Of a DNA stretch of 64,000 nt, positions 7,812 through 17,461 are shown one piece after another. This stretch comes from Chryseobacterium daeguense DSM 19388 (GTDB lineage Bacteria; Bacteroidota; Bacteroidia; Flavobacteriales; Weeksellaceae), in NCBI RefSeq assembly GCF_000430825.1, contig NZ_AUMT01000017.1, forward strand, positions 24,817-88,816. The letters run 5' to 3'. The stretch's first letter is position 1. Each line of letters opens with the position of its first letter. The notes beneath the pieces are model-generated. The model saw nothing but the letters and a program-made list of their open reading frames with translations, made no database searches and had not been told where the DNA came from. The position numbers and the translations under genes were made by a program.

Positions 7812-10800
7812 ATGAAAAAACTTCTACTAACTATTTGTACTTTTCTTTGCTTATTATTCAATGCACAGCTTGATACTGACCACTGGTTTGCCCCGATGGC
7901 AGCAAAAGCAGGAATGACGGGACTTCAGGGACATTTATACCTTTCAACTAATGAGACCACGCCGTTTTCCGTGCAGATTTATAATAACAATACACTCTAC
8001 ACCACAGTACAGGTGAGCAAGGGAAATCCTGCTCAGGTTAGTATTCCCAACTACTTCCTGATTACAGATAATCCCGGAGACCTCTTTACTCCTAATGCCA
8101 TGGGAATGAATGTGAAAGGTCCAAAAAAATTCTTTGCGAATTACAGGTTCTCACTTCAGAACCATGCAGAAATCATCACTTCCAAAGGACTGGCCGGTCT
8201 GGGAACTACCTTCTATGCAGGAATGGCTCCTATAACAGGTACAGCTTACTATGTAAATGCCATGATAGGAATTACAGCCACGGAAGATAATACTTCTGTA
8301 GTAGTTTCCGGATACAACCCAAATGTTGTTTTTTCTGACGGATCTTCAAGCCCTACTAAAACTTTTACTTTAAATAAAGGACAATCTTACATATTAGATG
8401 CAGCAAGTACAGATTCCTTCTACAATCTTAACGGGCTGGTAGGAGCAAAAATTGTAGCTACAAAACCCATTTCGGTCACCAACGGAAATTTTAACGGGAT
8501 CTACACAAGCTTAAATTTTACCAATAATGATGTTCTCATGGATCAGGCTGTTCCGGTAGAAAGACTGGGAAAAGACTTTGTAGTAGTAAAAGGCAACGGC
8601 TCTGTTGCATCTGAAATGGAAACCGCTTTAGTCATCGCTACCGAGGACAATACACAGCTTACCATCAATGGTACCGGCACAGGGATTACACTAAATGCAG
8701 GACAATATTATATGGTTCCGAGCAGCAATTATGTGTTTCAGGGAGGTATAGACAATTACAATATGGGCATTTCTGCCACTAAAAATATCTATGTATATCA
8801 ATTATTGGCGGGCGTTTCAGGAGGAAATGAATATCCTACCGGCGGAATGAATTTCATCCCTCCGCTAAGCTGCTTTATGCCAAATAAAATTGATGAAATC
8901 GGGTTTATCAACAGGATCGGAACCCAGACCTACAACACAAAACTAAACATCATTACCCAAACCGGAGCTGCCGTAACGTTGAACGGAGCAGCCATTGCTG
9001 CCGCCAACGGTCCTTTTGTGGTAAACGGAAATCCAAACTGGGTAACCTATTCTGTACCAAATGTTTCGGGAACAATTACCGTAAACTCTACAAAATCTGT
9101 AACTGCAGGAATTGCGGCTGGAAGCGGTGCGGTAGGTTATGGAGGTTATTTTGCAGGGTTTTCATCAGTTCCGTCTATTTCGAAGACAGGGGACTGCTAT
9201 ACAGGAATTTTATTGCAGGTAGATAACACCTACGACGGATACCAATGGTATCTGAATGGAAATCCTATTCCCGGGGCGACCTCCTACTCCATCAATCCTG
9301 AATTGTACGGAGCGGGAACTTACACTTGTCTGGTAACAAAAAATAATTGTGAATCCAAGCTTACGGCAGGTTATAATTACACCCTTTGTCCGCCAATCAC
9401 AACTACAACGTATACCATCGGATCTTGTAATACGAAAGTAATTTCTCCTGTATTTACTACTTCCACACAGGCTATTATTCCTTCAAATACGAGCATTATT
9501 TCAGCACCTACATCAGGAACCGCGACAGTAAACCCTGCAACAGGACAAATTACCTACATTCCAAATCCCGGATTGACGGCAGATGCTACGGATACATTTG
9601 TTTATTATGCAGAAGGAAACGGAAACCCTGCTGATTTTGAATATTTTAAGATTATAATTAATATTGATGTTTTACAAACCACTAACGGAACTTTAACATC
9701 TTGCGCGGATACTAACGGAAATGGCACTTTTGACCTGACTTCAGTAAGTCTTTCTCCGGATTCAGGAACTACGGTTCAATATTTTACAAACGCTGCTCTT
9801 TCCGGAGCGCCTGTTGCATCTCCCACGACATACAATGGTCCGGCAGGAACAATCTACGCAAATGTGTCTTCCCAATACGGCTGTACAAAAGCAGCTCAGA
9901 TTGTTTTAACAACAACACCTTCCCCGAATATTAATACCGGCAACTTTAATGCAACACTTTGTGATGATAATTTTGATGGTATTGTCAATGTTAATTTTTC
10001 AAGCATTACACCTGTAATTGTAACGAGTTCAGGAAGCTTTAATGTGAGATATTATTTAAACCAGACAGACGCTACTGCAGGAAACACCAATACATTGCCC
10101 GCTAACTGGACGTATACAGCCAATACTACTGTTTATGTAAGAGTAGATGCCATTACAGGAGGCTGTCCTGCGGTATTTGGCCAGATTAACTTTAAAATCG
10201 GGAATAAAATCGCTCTGCTTACAGGAACTGCATCGACAGATGTTTGTGATAATGACATCTCCGGCTCAGAAAGTGTAAATCTTAATGATTATAAAAATTT
10301 ATTTACTGCAGATCCGGGTATTATTTTAACATTTCATACTACTTTAGCAAATGCGCAGGCTGGAACAAATGCAATTCCGGCTGTACAGAATATCACCTCG
10401 GCGGCTACATTTTACATCAGATTTACCAGCGCAGCGGGATGCCCGAATACAGGAGTTTTAACAATAAATTTAAAAACTCCGAAGATATCAGATAAGCTGC
10501 ATGACCAGGTAGTTTGTGAGAACGAAGTGGTAACTTTGGATCCGGGACCGGGCTTTACTTCATATACATGGAGCACAGGAGCTACAAGCCAGACTGTAAC
10601 CGTAGGTGCCGGAAGCTATTACGTAGATTTAGGATTTAACGGATGTGTTTACCGCCAGAATGTAACCGTGACCACTGCCCAGGCCCCCGTTATTAATAAA
10701 ATTGAAGTTTCAGGATATAATGCAACAGTTTTTGTTTCCGGAGGCACTCCACCTTATCAATATTCATTAAACGGGATTGATTATCAAGCCTCTAATGTAT

Positions 10801-11162
10801 TCACAGGTTTATCAAGAGGTATGCATACCGTGTATGTTTTGGGTGCAGACGGATGTTCTCCGGTAAGAAAAGAATTTTTAATATTAAACCTTATCAATGC
10901 CATTACCCCAAATGGCGACGGCCTTAATGATATATTAAATTATTCTGATCTTAGAATAAAACAGGACGTTTCTATAGAAGTGGTGGATCGCTACGGAGCT
11001 ATGGTTTACAGAGCTGCAGATAAAAACTATACCTGGGACGGAAAAGTAAACGGAAGACCTTTAACTACCGGAACGTATTGGTATTTACTAAGATGGATTG
11101 AACCTGACACAAAATTACCAGTTTCATACTCAGGATGGATATTAATTAAAAATCGGGAGTAA
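7812..11162 (+). CDS. T9SS type B surface protein with IgGFc-binding-like domain, array copy 1
   Basis: Giant secreted protein (1116 residues from ATG 7812; an in-frame TTG at 7791 lies within the promoter box and is rejected). Signal peptide to NAQ, then DTDHWFAPM, opening a domain of about 430 residues like the IgGFc-binding N-terminal family (NNNTLYTTVQVSKG, ATEDNTSVVVSGYNP, LNKGQSYILDA, KPISVTNGNFNG). An Ig-like module follows (GYQWYLNGNPIPGA), then a bacterial Ig/cadherin-like repeat (SGTATVNPATGQITYIPNPG), three repeated stalk modules with Cys and Y-F/Y-x-N, and the module LDPGPGFTSYTWSTGA. The end (NAITPNGDGLNDIL...WDGKVNGRPLTTGTYWY...GWILIKN) is a type B (CHU_C/gliding-type) T9SS sorting domain. 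A surface adhesin is the likely role; the ligand is unknown. Confidence 0.93.
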   Translation: MKKLLLTICTFLCLLFNAQLDTDHWFAPMAAKAGMTGLQGHLYLSTNETTPFSVQIYNNNTLYTTVQVSKGNPAQVSIPNYFLITDNPGDLFTPNAMGMNVKGPKKFFANYRFSLQNHAEIITSKGLAGLGTTFYAGMAPITGTAYYVNAMIGITATEDNTSVVVSGYNPNVVFSDGSSSPTKTFTLNKGQSYILDAASTDSFYNLNGLVGAKIVATKPISVTNGNFNGIYTSLNFTNNDVLMDQAVPVERLGKDFVVVKGNGSVASEMETALVIATEDNTQLTINGTGTGITLNAGQYYMVPSSNYVFQGGIDNYNMGISATKNIYVYQLLAGVSGGNEYPTGGMNFIPPLSCFMPNKIDEIGFINRIGTQTYNTKLNIITQTGAAVTLNGAAIAAANGPFVVNGNPNWVTYSVPNVSGTITVNSTKSVTAGIAAGSGAVGYGGYFAGFSSVPSISKTGDCYTGILLQVDNTYDGYQWYLNGNPIPGATSYSINPELYGAGTYTCLVTKNNCESKLTAGYNYTLCPPITTTTYTIGSCNTKVISPVFTTSTQAIIPSNTSIISAPTSGTATVNPATGQITYIPNPGLTADATDTFVYYAEGNGNPADFEYFKIIINIDVLQTTNGTLTSCADTNGNGTFDLTSVSLSPDSGTTVQYFTNAALSGAPVASPTTYNGPAGTIYANVSSQYGCTKAAQIVLTTTPSPNINTGNFNATLCDDNFDGIVNVNFSSITPVIVTSSGSFNVRYYLNQTDATAGNTNTLPANWTYTANTTVYVRVDAITGGCPAVFGQINFKIGNKIALLTGTASTDVCDNDISGSESVNLNDYKNLFTADPGIILTFHTTLANAQAGTNAIPAVQNITSAATFYIRFTSAAGCPNTGVLTINLKTPKISDKLHDQVVCENEVVTLDPGPGFTSYTWSTGATSQTVTVGAGSYYVDLGFNGCVYRQNVTVTTAQAPVINKIEVSGYNATVFVSGGTPPYQYSLNGIDYQASNVFTGLSRGMHTVYVLGADGCSPVRKEFLILNLINAITPNGDGLNDILNYSDLRIKQDVSIEVVDRYGAMVYRAADKNYTWDGKVNGRPLTTGTYWYLLRWIEPDTKLPVSYSGWILIKNRE

Positions 11163-11210
11163 TTTTATATTTTTCTTCACATTTTATTAACAATATTTCA
11201 AATATTATAT

Positions 11211-11218
11211 TAAATTTG
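11211..11218 (+). promoter_or_regulatory. -7 box (TAAATTTG), array gene 2
   Basis: TAnnTTTG 22 nt before ATG 11241. The leader contains AATCCTAATTCC, also present before array gene 3. Confidence 0.6.
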
Positions 11219-11240
11219 TAGAAATCCTAATTCCTACTAT

Positions 11241-14200
11241 ATGAAAAGATTTCTACTTAGCTTAGTATTAGTTTTTTTAACGATTAATACTCTCTTTGCA
11301 CAAAGAGACACAGAACACTGGTTTGCCCCTATGATGGCAAGGTCTTCTACATTTTCACTAGCTCAGGATATTTATTTCTCTACTGACTCTACTACGCCTT
11401 TCAACGTAGATATTTACAACAACAATGTTATCATTGGTACAGTAACGATCAGTAAAGGAAGTCCTCAGATTTTTGATTTGCAGGGAGCAGGTCTTCCGGC
11501 CGGAGCCAGTATGATTACCACTGCACAGACAGACCTTTTTACACCCATCACCAGAGGTATTTACACAAAAGGAACAAAACCTTATTATGCCAACTTGAGA
11601 GTTTCAATTACCAGTCATGGTGAGATTTTAGTATCTAAAGGAAAAGCTGGTATCGGTAAAAAATTCTATGCAGCAGCTGCACCTATTACAGATGTAGGCG
11701 GAGGCAGTATTTATAACTTTATGACAGGTATCCTGGCAACGGAAAACAATACAGTTGTAACAGTTTCCGGGTATTCTTCAGGAGTCGTATTTTCAAACGG
11801 AAACACCGGAGCTACAACTCCTTCAATGTCTTTCACTCTTAATAAGGGACAGTCTTACATTATAGAAGGACGCGGAAACATTTCCGGAAACGCTACTGGA
11901 TTTATCGGAGCAAAAATAGAATCTGATAAACCGATTTCTGTAACGAATGGTAACTTCAACGGCCAGTTTTCATGGGGCGCTGTGGGAGGAAGCTCAGATA
12001 TCATCATGGACCAGTCTGTACCTGTTGACAGGCTTGGAAACGAATTCGTCTTGGTAAAAGGGAATGGAAATGTTTCCGCGCAGATGGAAGATGCATTGAT
12101 TATTGCTACGGAAAACAATACGGAAGTGCAGATCAACGGAGGCCCGGTAGTAGCAACCCTTAACGAAGGACAGTTCTACAGAGTAAACGGCCCGAACAAT
12201 GCAACTCCGGCAAATAACGTCAACTACATTGATCAGGGGAACGGACATTACAATATGTACATTAAAACAAGTAAAAATGTATATGTTTACCAGCTTCTTG
12301 CAGGTCTTGCAACGAGTATTGCAACATTGGGATACAACTACATCCCGCCTTTGAACTGTTTCTTACCAAGAAAAATCGATGAAATTGCATATATCAACGA
12401 CCTTAACGGAAGCCCAAGTCCTGATATAAAATTAAATATATTAACAGAAGCAGGGGCTGCTGTTAGCTATAGCGCGAATGGCGGACCGGTAACCACTCCT
12501 ACTGCCGCACAGGGACCATATCCTGTTCAGGGAACAACTGCCTGGGTATCTTATTCTATTCCGGGACTTGCAGGAAACGTTACCGTAACTTCCACGAAAG
12601 CTGTTACGGCAGGTATCGCAGGAGGTAGTGGTGCTGTAGGATACGGAGGATACTTTGCGGGATTCTCTTCGATTCCTGTTATTGCAAAAAAATCGGGAGA
12701 CTGTGTACCGGGAATTGTTCTGGAAGTGGATGACAGCTATGAGGGATACCAATGGTTCCTGAACGGTGTAGCCATTTCGGGAGCTACTCAATATACATAC
12801 ACTCCTACACAGGCAGGAAATTATACGGTAAAAGTGTCAATGGGAACATGTCCTCCTATTACGACTCCTATCTATAAAGTATTTTCATGTATTACAAATA
12901 CCACTGCTACACTGAATGCCTGTGCAACGAAGGTAATTACTCCTACTTTCTCATTCCCTACATCACAGATTCCAGTAGCAAGTACGGTAACAATCCTTAC
13001 ACAGCCTACGCATGGAACAGCTACTATAAATCCTTCAACAGGACAGATCACTTATATTCCTACTCCTGGTTATTTAGGGCCTGATACTATTGTTTATCAG
13101 TTCTGTGGGAATGCACCGGAGTTTGTAGATTGCGAACACGTAACTTTAAACTTAAATGTAGTTCCTTTCATCCTGACAGATACTACCATTAAAGCTTGTC
13201 AATACGACGGAAAAGGTTTCTTTGACCTTACAACAGCCATCGTTACTAACTATAATCCTGTAACGAAGAAATTCTATCCTACTCTGGCAGATCTTAATGC
13301 TGGTACAAACCAAATTATGCAGCCGGACAATTATCTTTCTGCAGCCGGATTTGTATATGTAAAAGTAACTACTAATGAAGGATGTACAGGAAATGCAAAA
13401 ATCACATTAGAGTTCTACCCTTCACCAGTGGTATATGAAGCCACGCTGAGCGAGTGTTTCACTGAAGTTGATGAGACAAAGGGTAATTTTAATTTAACAA
13501 TTGCAGATGTATCATCTGAAACACCAATTACAAAAAAATACTACCCTACCTTCACAGATGCAAGTAATGGCACCAATGAAATCCTTAATCCTCAAGCTAT
13601 GGCTTATATTTCAGGAAACGAGGCGGTGTATGTAAGAGTATTCAATAGCAACGGATGTTATTCAATTGCTAAAATAAATTTAAAAGTTATCCCTCCTAAG
13701 AGATCTCCTCTATTGGTAGACAAAATAATTTGTGTAGACGGAAGAACCAATCTTGATGCAGGCCCTGGTTATGCTTCTTACCAATGGAGTACTGGTGCTA
13801 CAACACAATCAATTGAAGGTTTATCTGTAGGTGATTATTGGGTAATCCTGGAAGACAATGGATGTTTTGTTAAGCAGTTTGTAAGCATTAAAAAAGCCCA
13901 GGATCCGGTAATTAAAGAGCTTGAAATTTCTAACAATACGGTTACCGTACATGTAGAAGGAGGAAAAGCACCTTATCAGTATGCAGTAGACTCTCCTACA
14001 AACTGGCAGGATTCTAATCTATTTACAGGTCTTACAAGAGGTCAGCACACATTCTACGTGAAAGATTTTTACAACTGTACACCAATCTCTGTAGAGATCA
14101 CTGTACCAAACCTGATCAATGCAATTACGCCAAACGGAGATAACAAAAATGATTTCATAGATTATAGTGAATTAGCTTACAAAGACAATCTTACCTTCGT

Positions 14201-14390
14201 GATCTATGACAGATACGGTAATAAAATCTTTACAGGTGATAAGTTCAATAACTACAAATGGGACGGTAAACATTACGATAAAAAATTAGTAACCGGAACG
14301 TATTGGTATCATATCAACTGGAATGAACCAAATAAAGCTAAAACCCCAATCAAATACACCGGTTGGATTTTAGTAAAAAATATAGATTAA
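11241..14390 (+). CDS. T9SS type B surface protein with IgGFc-binding-like domain, array copy 2
   Basis: 1049 residues. Signal peptide MKRFLLSLVLVFLTINTLFA, then QRDTEHWFAPM. The head domain has the shared landmarks (DIYNNNVIIGTVTISKGSP, ILATENNTVVTVSGY, LNKGQSYIIEGRG, DKPISVTNGNFNGQF, DRLGNEFVLVKGNG, NYIPPLNCFLPRKIDEI). An Ig-like module (YQWFLNGVAISGA), a bacterial Ig/cadherin-like repeat (HGTATINPSTGQITYIPTPG) and two stalk modules of the KxYPTLADLNAGTNQI type follow, then DAGPGYASYQWSTGATTQ and a type B sorting domain (NAITPNGDNKNDFIDYSEL...GWILVKN). Exported by T9SS and probably attached to or released from the surface. No clear terminator separates it from copy 1 (78 bp gap). Confidence 0.93.
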   Translation: MKRFLLSLVLVFLTINTLFAQRDTEHWFAPMMARSSTFSLAQDIYFSTDSTTPFNVDIYNNNVIIGTVTISKGSPQIFDLQGAGLPAGASMITTAQTDLFTPITRGIYTKGTKPYYANLRVSITSHGEILVSKGKAGIGKKFYAAAAPITDVGGGSIYNFMTGILATENNTVVTVSGYSSGVVFSNGNTGATTPSMSFTLNKGQSYIIEGRGNISGNATGFIGAKIESDKPISVTNGNFNGQFSWGAVGGSSDIIMDQSVPVDRLGNEFVLVKGNGNVSAQMEDALIIATENNTEVQINGGPVVATLNEGQFYRVNGPNNATPANNVNYIDQGNGHYNMYIKTSKNVYVYQLLAGLATSIATLGYNYIPPLNCFLPRKIDEIAYINDLNGSPSPDIKLNILTEAGAAVSYSANGGPVTTPTAAQGPYPVQGTTAWVSYSIPGLAGNVTVTSTKAVTAGIAGGSGAVGYGGYFAGFSSIPVIAKKSGDCVPGIVLEVDDSYEGYQWFLNGVAISGATQYTYTPTQAGNYTVKVSMGTCPPITTPIYKVFSCITNTTATLNACATKVITPTFSFPTSQIPVASTVTILTQPTHGTATINPSTGQITYIPTPGYLGPDTIVYQFCGNAPEFVDCEHVTLNLNVVPFILTDTTIKACQYDGKGFFDLTTAIVTNYNPVTKKFYPTLADLNAGTNQIMQPDNYLSAAGFVYVKVTTNEGCTGNAKITLEFYPSPVVYEATLSECFTEVDETKGNFNLTIADVSSETPITKKYYPTFTDASNGTNEILNPQAMAYISGNEAVYVRVFNSNGCYSIAKINLKVIPPKRSPLLVDKIICVDGRTNLDAGPGYASYQWSTGATTQSIEGLSVGDYWVILEDNGCFVKQFVSIKKAQDPVIKELEISNNTVTVHVEGGKAPYQYAVDSPTNWQDSNLFTGLTRGQHTFYVKDFYNCTPISVEITVPNLINAITPNGDNKNDFIDYSELAYKDNLTFVIYDRYGNKIFTGDKFNNYKWDGKHYDKKLVTGTYWYHINWNEPNKAKTPIKYTGWILVKNID

Positions 14391-14410
14391 AAATTTTAAA
14401 TATCTTTTTA

Positions 14411-14440
14411 GAGCCACGATTTTGAAATCGTGGCTTTTTT
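14411..14440 (+). terminator. Terminator after array gene 2
   Basis: Stem AGCCACGAT / ATCGTGGCT, 6-nt loop, T6 run. Confidence 0.9.
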
Positions 14441-14496
14441 ATTGCGCTTTGGGTACTTTTAATTGATATTTTAAAGGTTTAGTTAAAAAATTCTTC

Positions 14497-14504
14497 TATT
14501 TTTG
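14497..14504 (+). promoter_or_regulatory. -7 box (TATTTTTG), array gene 3
   Basis: TAnnTTTG 22 nt before ATG 14527. The leader AATCCTAATTCC is shared with gene 2. Confidence 0.6.
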
Positions 14505-14526
14505 TAACAATCCTAATTCCATATTT

Positions 14527-17346
14527 ATGAAAAGATTTCTATTATCTTTAGTATTGACGTGCCTATCACTCAATACCCTCTTTGCACAAAGAGACACAGA
14601 CCATTGGTTTGCCCCTTACCATGATGTTTCAACGGGCGGTGTTTACAATCACGTATTATATTTTTCTACAGATGCTACCACTCCGTTTGATGTGGACATC
14701 TACAACAATAATGCTGTGATTGGTACCGTCACCATCAGTAAAGGAGCTCCCCAAACATTTGCTTTAAATGCAAACCTTATCCGTGCCACAGGCGCATCCA
14801 GCGCGGCAACGCCCCTTAGCCTGGGAGTTTATACAAAAGGTGACAGACCTTACTTTGTTTCATTAAGAGCAGCAGTAAGTTCCCACGGCGAAATTATCAC
14901 CTCCAAAGGAAAGGCAGGGATAGGTACAAAGTTTTATGCCGCAGCTACCCCTGTTACAGTTCCAGCTTCGGATAAAAACTTTACCACAGGAATCCTGGCA
15001 ACTGAGGATAATACCACAGTTACCATCTCTGGCTATGACCCGAATATTTCTTTTGTAAATATTCCCGCACCTACACCACTTTCTATAACGGTAAACCTGA
15101 ACAAAGGACAATCTTATATCCTTACAGGCCTGTCTACAACAACTCCTGTAAACAGAGACGGCTTCATCGGGGCTAAAATTGAGGCGACAAAGCCTATTTC
15201 AGTTACCAACGGTAATGCAAACGGATTTTATGCAACCACTACTTCTTCAGACGGTGCCGATTTGATTATGGACCAGTCTGTTCCTACAGACCGTCTCGGG
15301 AATGAATTTGCTATGGTAAAGAGTATTTCCACCAGCAGTGCCAACATGGAAGGTGGAATCATCATTGGTACAGAAAATAATACTGATATTTACCTGAATG
15401 ATGCCACTACACCTATCGCGACTATAGACGAAGGAGAATATTACAGAATTCTGGCTAACGAATACAAAGATCAGGGTGGAGGCCATTTCAACATGTATAT
15501 AAGAACTACTAAAAATGTTTACCTCTATCAGCTGGTAGGTGCAGGATCAGCAAATAATACGGGCGGCTACAATTATATCCCGCCTTTGAACTGTTTTTTA
15601 CCAAGAAAAATAGATGAGATCGGAAGAATCAATGTAATGCCGAATATTACGTCTACAATTAATTTAAAACTTAATATTCTGACTGAGGTCGGTGCTGCCG
15701 TTACAGTAAATGGTGTAACACCTACCGCTGCACAGGGGCCTTATTCTCTTACAGGAAATCCTCAATGGGTTACCTATGCCATTACCGGTATTACAGGAAA
15801 TGTAACCATTACCTCAACAAAAGCAGTAACAGCAGGGGTAAATGGAGGATACAGCTCCGCAGGATATGGCGGATATTTCGCAGGTTTCTCATCCATCCCT
15901 CTAATTGCCAAGCAAACGGGAAACTGTATTCCGGGAATTGTTCTGGAAGTGGACGACAGCTACGACACGTATCAGTGGTTCCTGAATGGAAACCCTATTC
16001 CCGGGGCCAATTCTAATACATATACTCCCACAGTGGCAGGAAATTACACCGTAACAATCACAGTAGGATCTTGTCTTCCGGCTACAACACCTATTTATAA
16101 AGTATTTACGTGTCTTCACCAGTCTACAAAATCATTGACTGTCTGCGAAGGTTTCAAAGCCATTGTTCCTGAGTTTACCAATTCTACACAAACTTACGTA
16201 CCAAGCACGGTAACAATAGTAACACCTCCTGCAAACGGTACGGTAATCGTAGAACCAAACGGAGTGATTGGCTATACCCCGAATTTCGGATTTACCGGAA
16301 CAGATACCATTGTTTATAAATTCTGTGGAAATGATCCGGAATTCGTAGACTGCGAAGAAGTAACTTTAACGTTAACCGTTTCTGACAGCCCTGTTGTTAC
16401 CAACGCCACTTTAAGGTCCTGCTTTATTCCGCAAAATCCGGCAACAGGTTTATTTAATTTGACTACGGCACCGGTAACAACGCAGAGTGGAGTAATTAAG
16501 CAATACTATCCTTCTCCTACTGATGCAAACAACGGAACCAACGAAATTCTTGATCCCGTAAATTATATTGCTCCAAACGGGGTAGTCTACATTAAAGTAA
16601 GCAATGCAAACGGATGCTACAGAGTAGCTGAAGTAACCCTTGTTGTTCTTCCACCGGTTTATTCTAATGTGTTGGAAGATAAAATTATCTGTATTGAAGA
16701 CACTACAACTTTAGACGCCGGCCCGGGCTTCAATAAATATACATGGAGCACAGGAGCTACCACTCAGTCTATTAATAATGTAAGCGCAGGAACTTATTGG
16801 GTGGATCTTGAAACAGGAACCTGTACAACAAGGCAGACGGTAAAAGTGTACCCGGCAGAGCAGCCTGTTATCACAAGCATTGATATTTCTAACAATACCG
16901 TTACGGCAAACGTAGCAGGAGGAACTATTCCTTACAAATATTCTTTAGACAATATCAACTGGCAGGATTCTAATGTATTTACCAATGTTCCTAGAGGAAA
17001 CAGTATGATTTATGTAAAAGATGCTTATGACTGTGATCCTATTGATATAGAAATTACAGTTCCGAACCTCATCAATGTGATTACACCAAACGGAGACGGG
17101 GTAAATGATATCCTGGATTATTCAGAATTGGCTTTCAAACCAAATTTTGTTTTCAATATCTATGACAGATACGGAACCAAAATGCACGAAGGAAACAAAG
17201 CCAACGGATACAAATGGGACGGTGCTGTAGGCGGCAAAAAAGTATCTACCGGAAACTACTGGTTTGATCTTAGCTGGAACGAACCGAACAGCAAGCAAAC
17301 CCCGGTTAAATATTCCGGATGGATTATGGTGAAAAACAGAGAATAA
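14527..17346 (+). CDS. T9SS type B surface protein with IgGFc-binding-like domain, array copy 3
   Basis: 939 residues, the shortest copy. Its signal peptide (MKRFLLSLVLTCLSLNTLFA) is almost that of copy 2. The head domain (DIYNNNAVIGTVTISKGAP, ILATEDNTTVTISGYDP, NLNKGQSYIL, MDQSVPTDRLGNEFAMVK) is followed by one Ig-like module (YQWFLNGNPIPGA), one bacterial Ig/cadherin-like repeat (NGTVIVEPNGVIGYTPNFG), only one YYPSPTDANNGTNEI stalk module, DAGPGFNKYTWSTGATTQ and the type B sorting domain (NVITPNGDGVNDILDYSEL...GWIMVKN). The reduced stalk compared with copies 1, 2 and 5 suggests module loss after duplication. Same inferred role as its paralogues. Confidence 0.93.
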   Translation: MKRFLLSLVLTCLSLNTLFAQRDTDHWFAPYHDVSTGGVYNHVLYFSTDATTPFDVDIYNNNAVIGTVTISKGAPQTFALNANLIRATGASSAATPLSLGVYTKGDRPYFVSLRAAVSSHGEIITSKGKAGIGTKFYAAATPVTVPASDKNFTTGILATEDNTTVTISGYDPNISFVNIPAPTPLSITVNLNKGQSYILTGLSTTTPVNRDGFIGAKIEATKPISVTNGNANGFYATTTSSDGADLIMDQSVPTDRLGNEFAMVKSISTSSANMEGGIIIGTENNTDIYLNDATTPIATIDEGEYYRILANEYKDQGGGHFNMYIRTTKNVYLYQLVGAGSANNTGGYNYIPPLNCFLPRKIDEIGRINVMPNITSTINLKLNILTEVGAAVTVNGVTPTAAQGPYSLTGNPQWVTYAITGITGNVTITSTKAVTAGVNGGYSSAGYGGYFAGFSSIPLIAKQTGNCIPGIVLEVDDSYDTYQWFLNGNPIPGANSNTYTPTVAGNYTVTITVGSCLPATTPIYKVFTCLHQSTKSLTVCEGFKAIVPEFTNSTQTYVPSTVTIVTPPANGTVIVEPNGVIGYTPNFGFTGTDTIVYKFCGNDPEFVDCEEVTLTLTVSDSPVVTNATLRSCFIPQNPATGLFNLTTAPVTTQSGVIKQYYPSPTDANNGTNEILDPVNYIAPNGVVYIKVSNANGCYRVAEVTLVVLPPVYSNVLEDKIICIEDTTTLDAGPGFNKYTWSTGATTQSINNVSAGTYWVDLETGTCTTRQTVKVYPAEQPVITSIDISNNTVTANVAGGTIPYKYSLDNINWQDSNVFTNVPRGNSMIYVKDAYDCDPIDIEITVPNLINVITPNGDGVNDILDYSELAFKPNFVFNIYDRYGTKMHEGNKANGYKWDGAVGGKKVSTGNYWFDLSWNEPNSKQTPVKYSGWIMVKNRE

Positions 17347-17370
17347 CAGCATTTAATTAAAATTATTAAA

Positions 17371-17399
17371 AACACGGTTTTATAATCGTGTTTTTTTTA
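17371..17399 (+). terminator. Terminator after array gene 3
   Basis: Stem AACACGGTT / AATCGTGTT (one G-U pair), 4-nt loop, T8 run. Confidence 0.88.
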
Positions 17400-17430
17400 T
17401 CACTTATGCATTTATTACGAAATAATATTC

Positions 17431-17438
17431 TATTTTTG
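17431..17438 (+). promoter_or_regulatory. -7 box (TATTTTTG), array gene 4
   Basis: TAnnTTTG 23 nt before ATG 17462. Confidence 0.6.
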
Positions 17439-17461
17439 TTAAAAACTAATATCACATAACT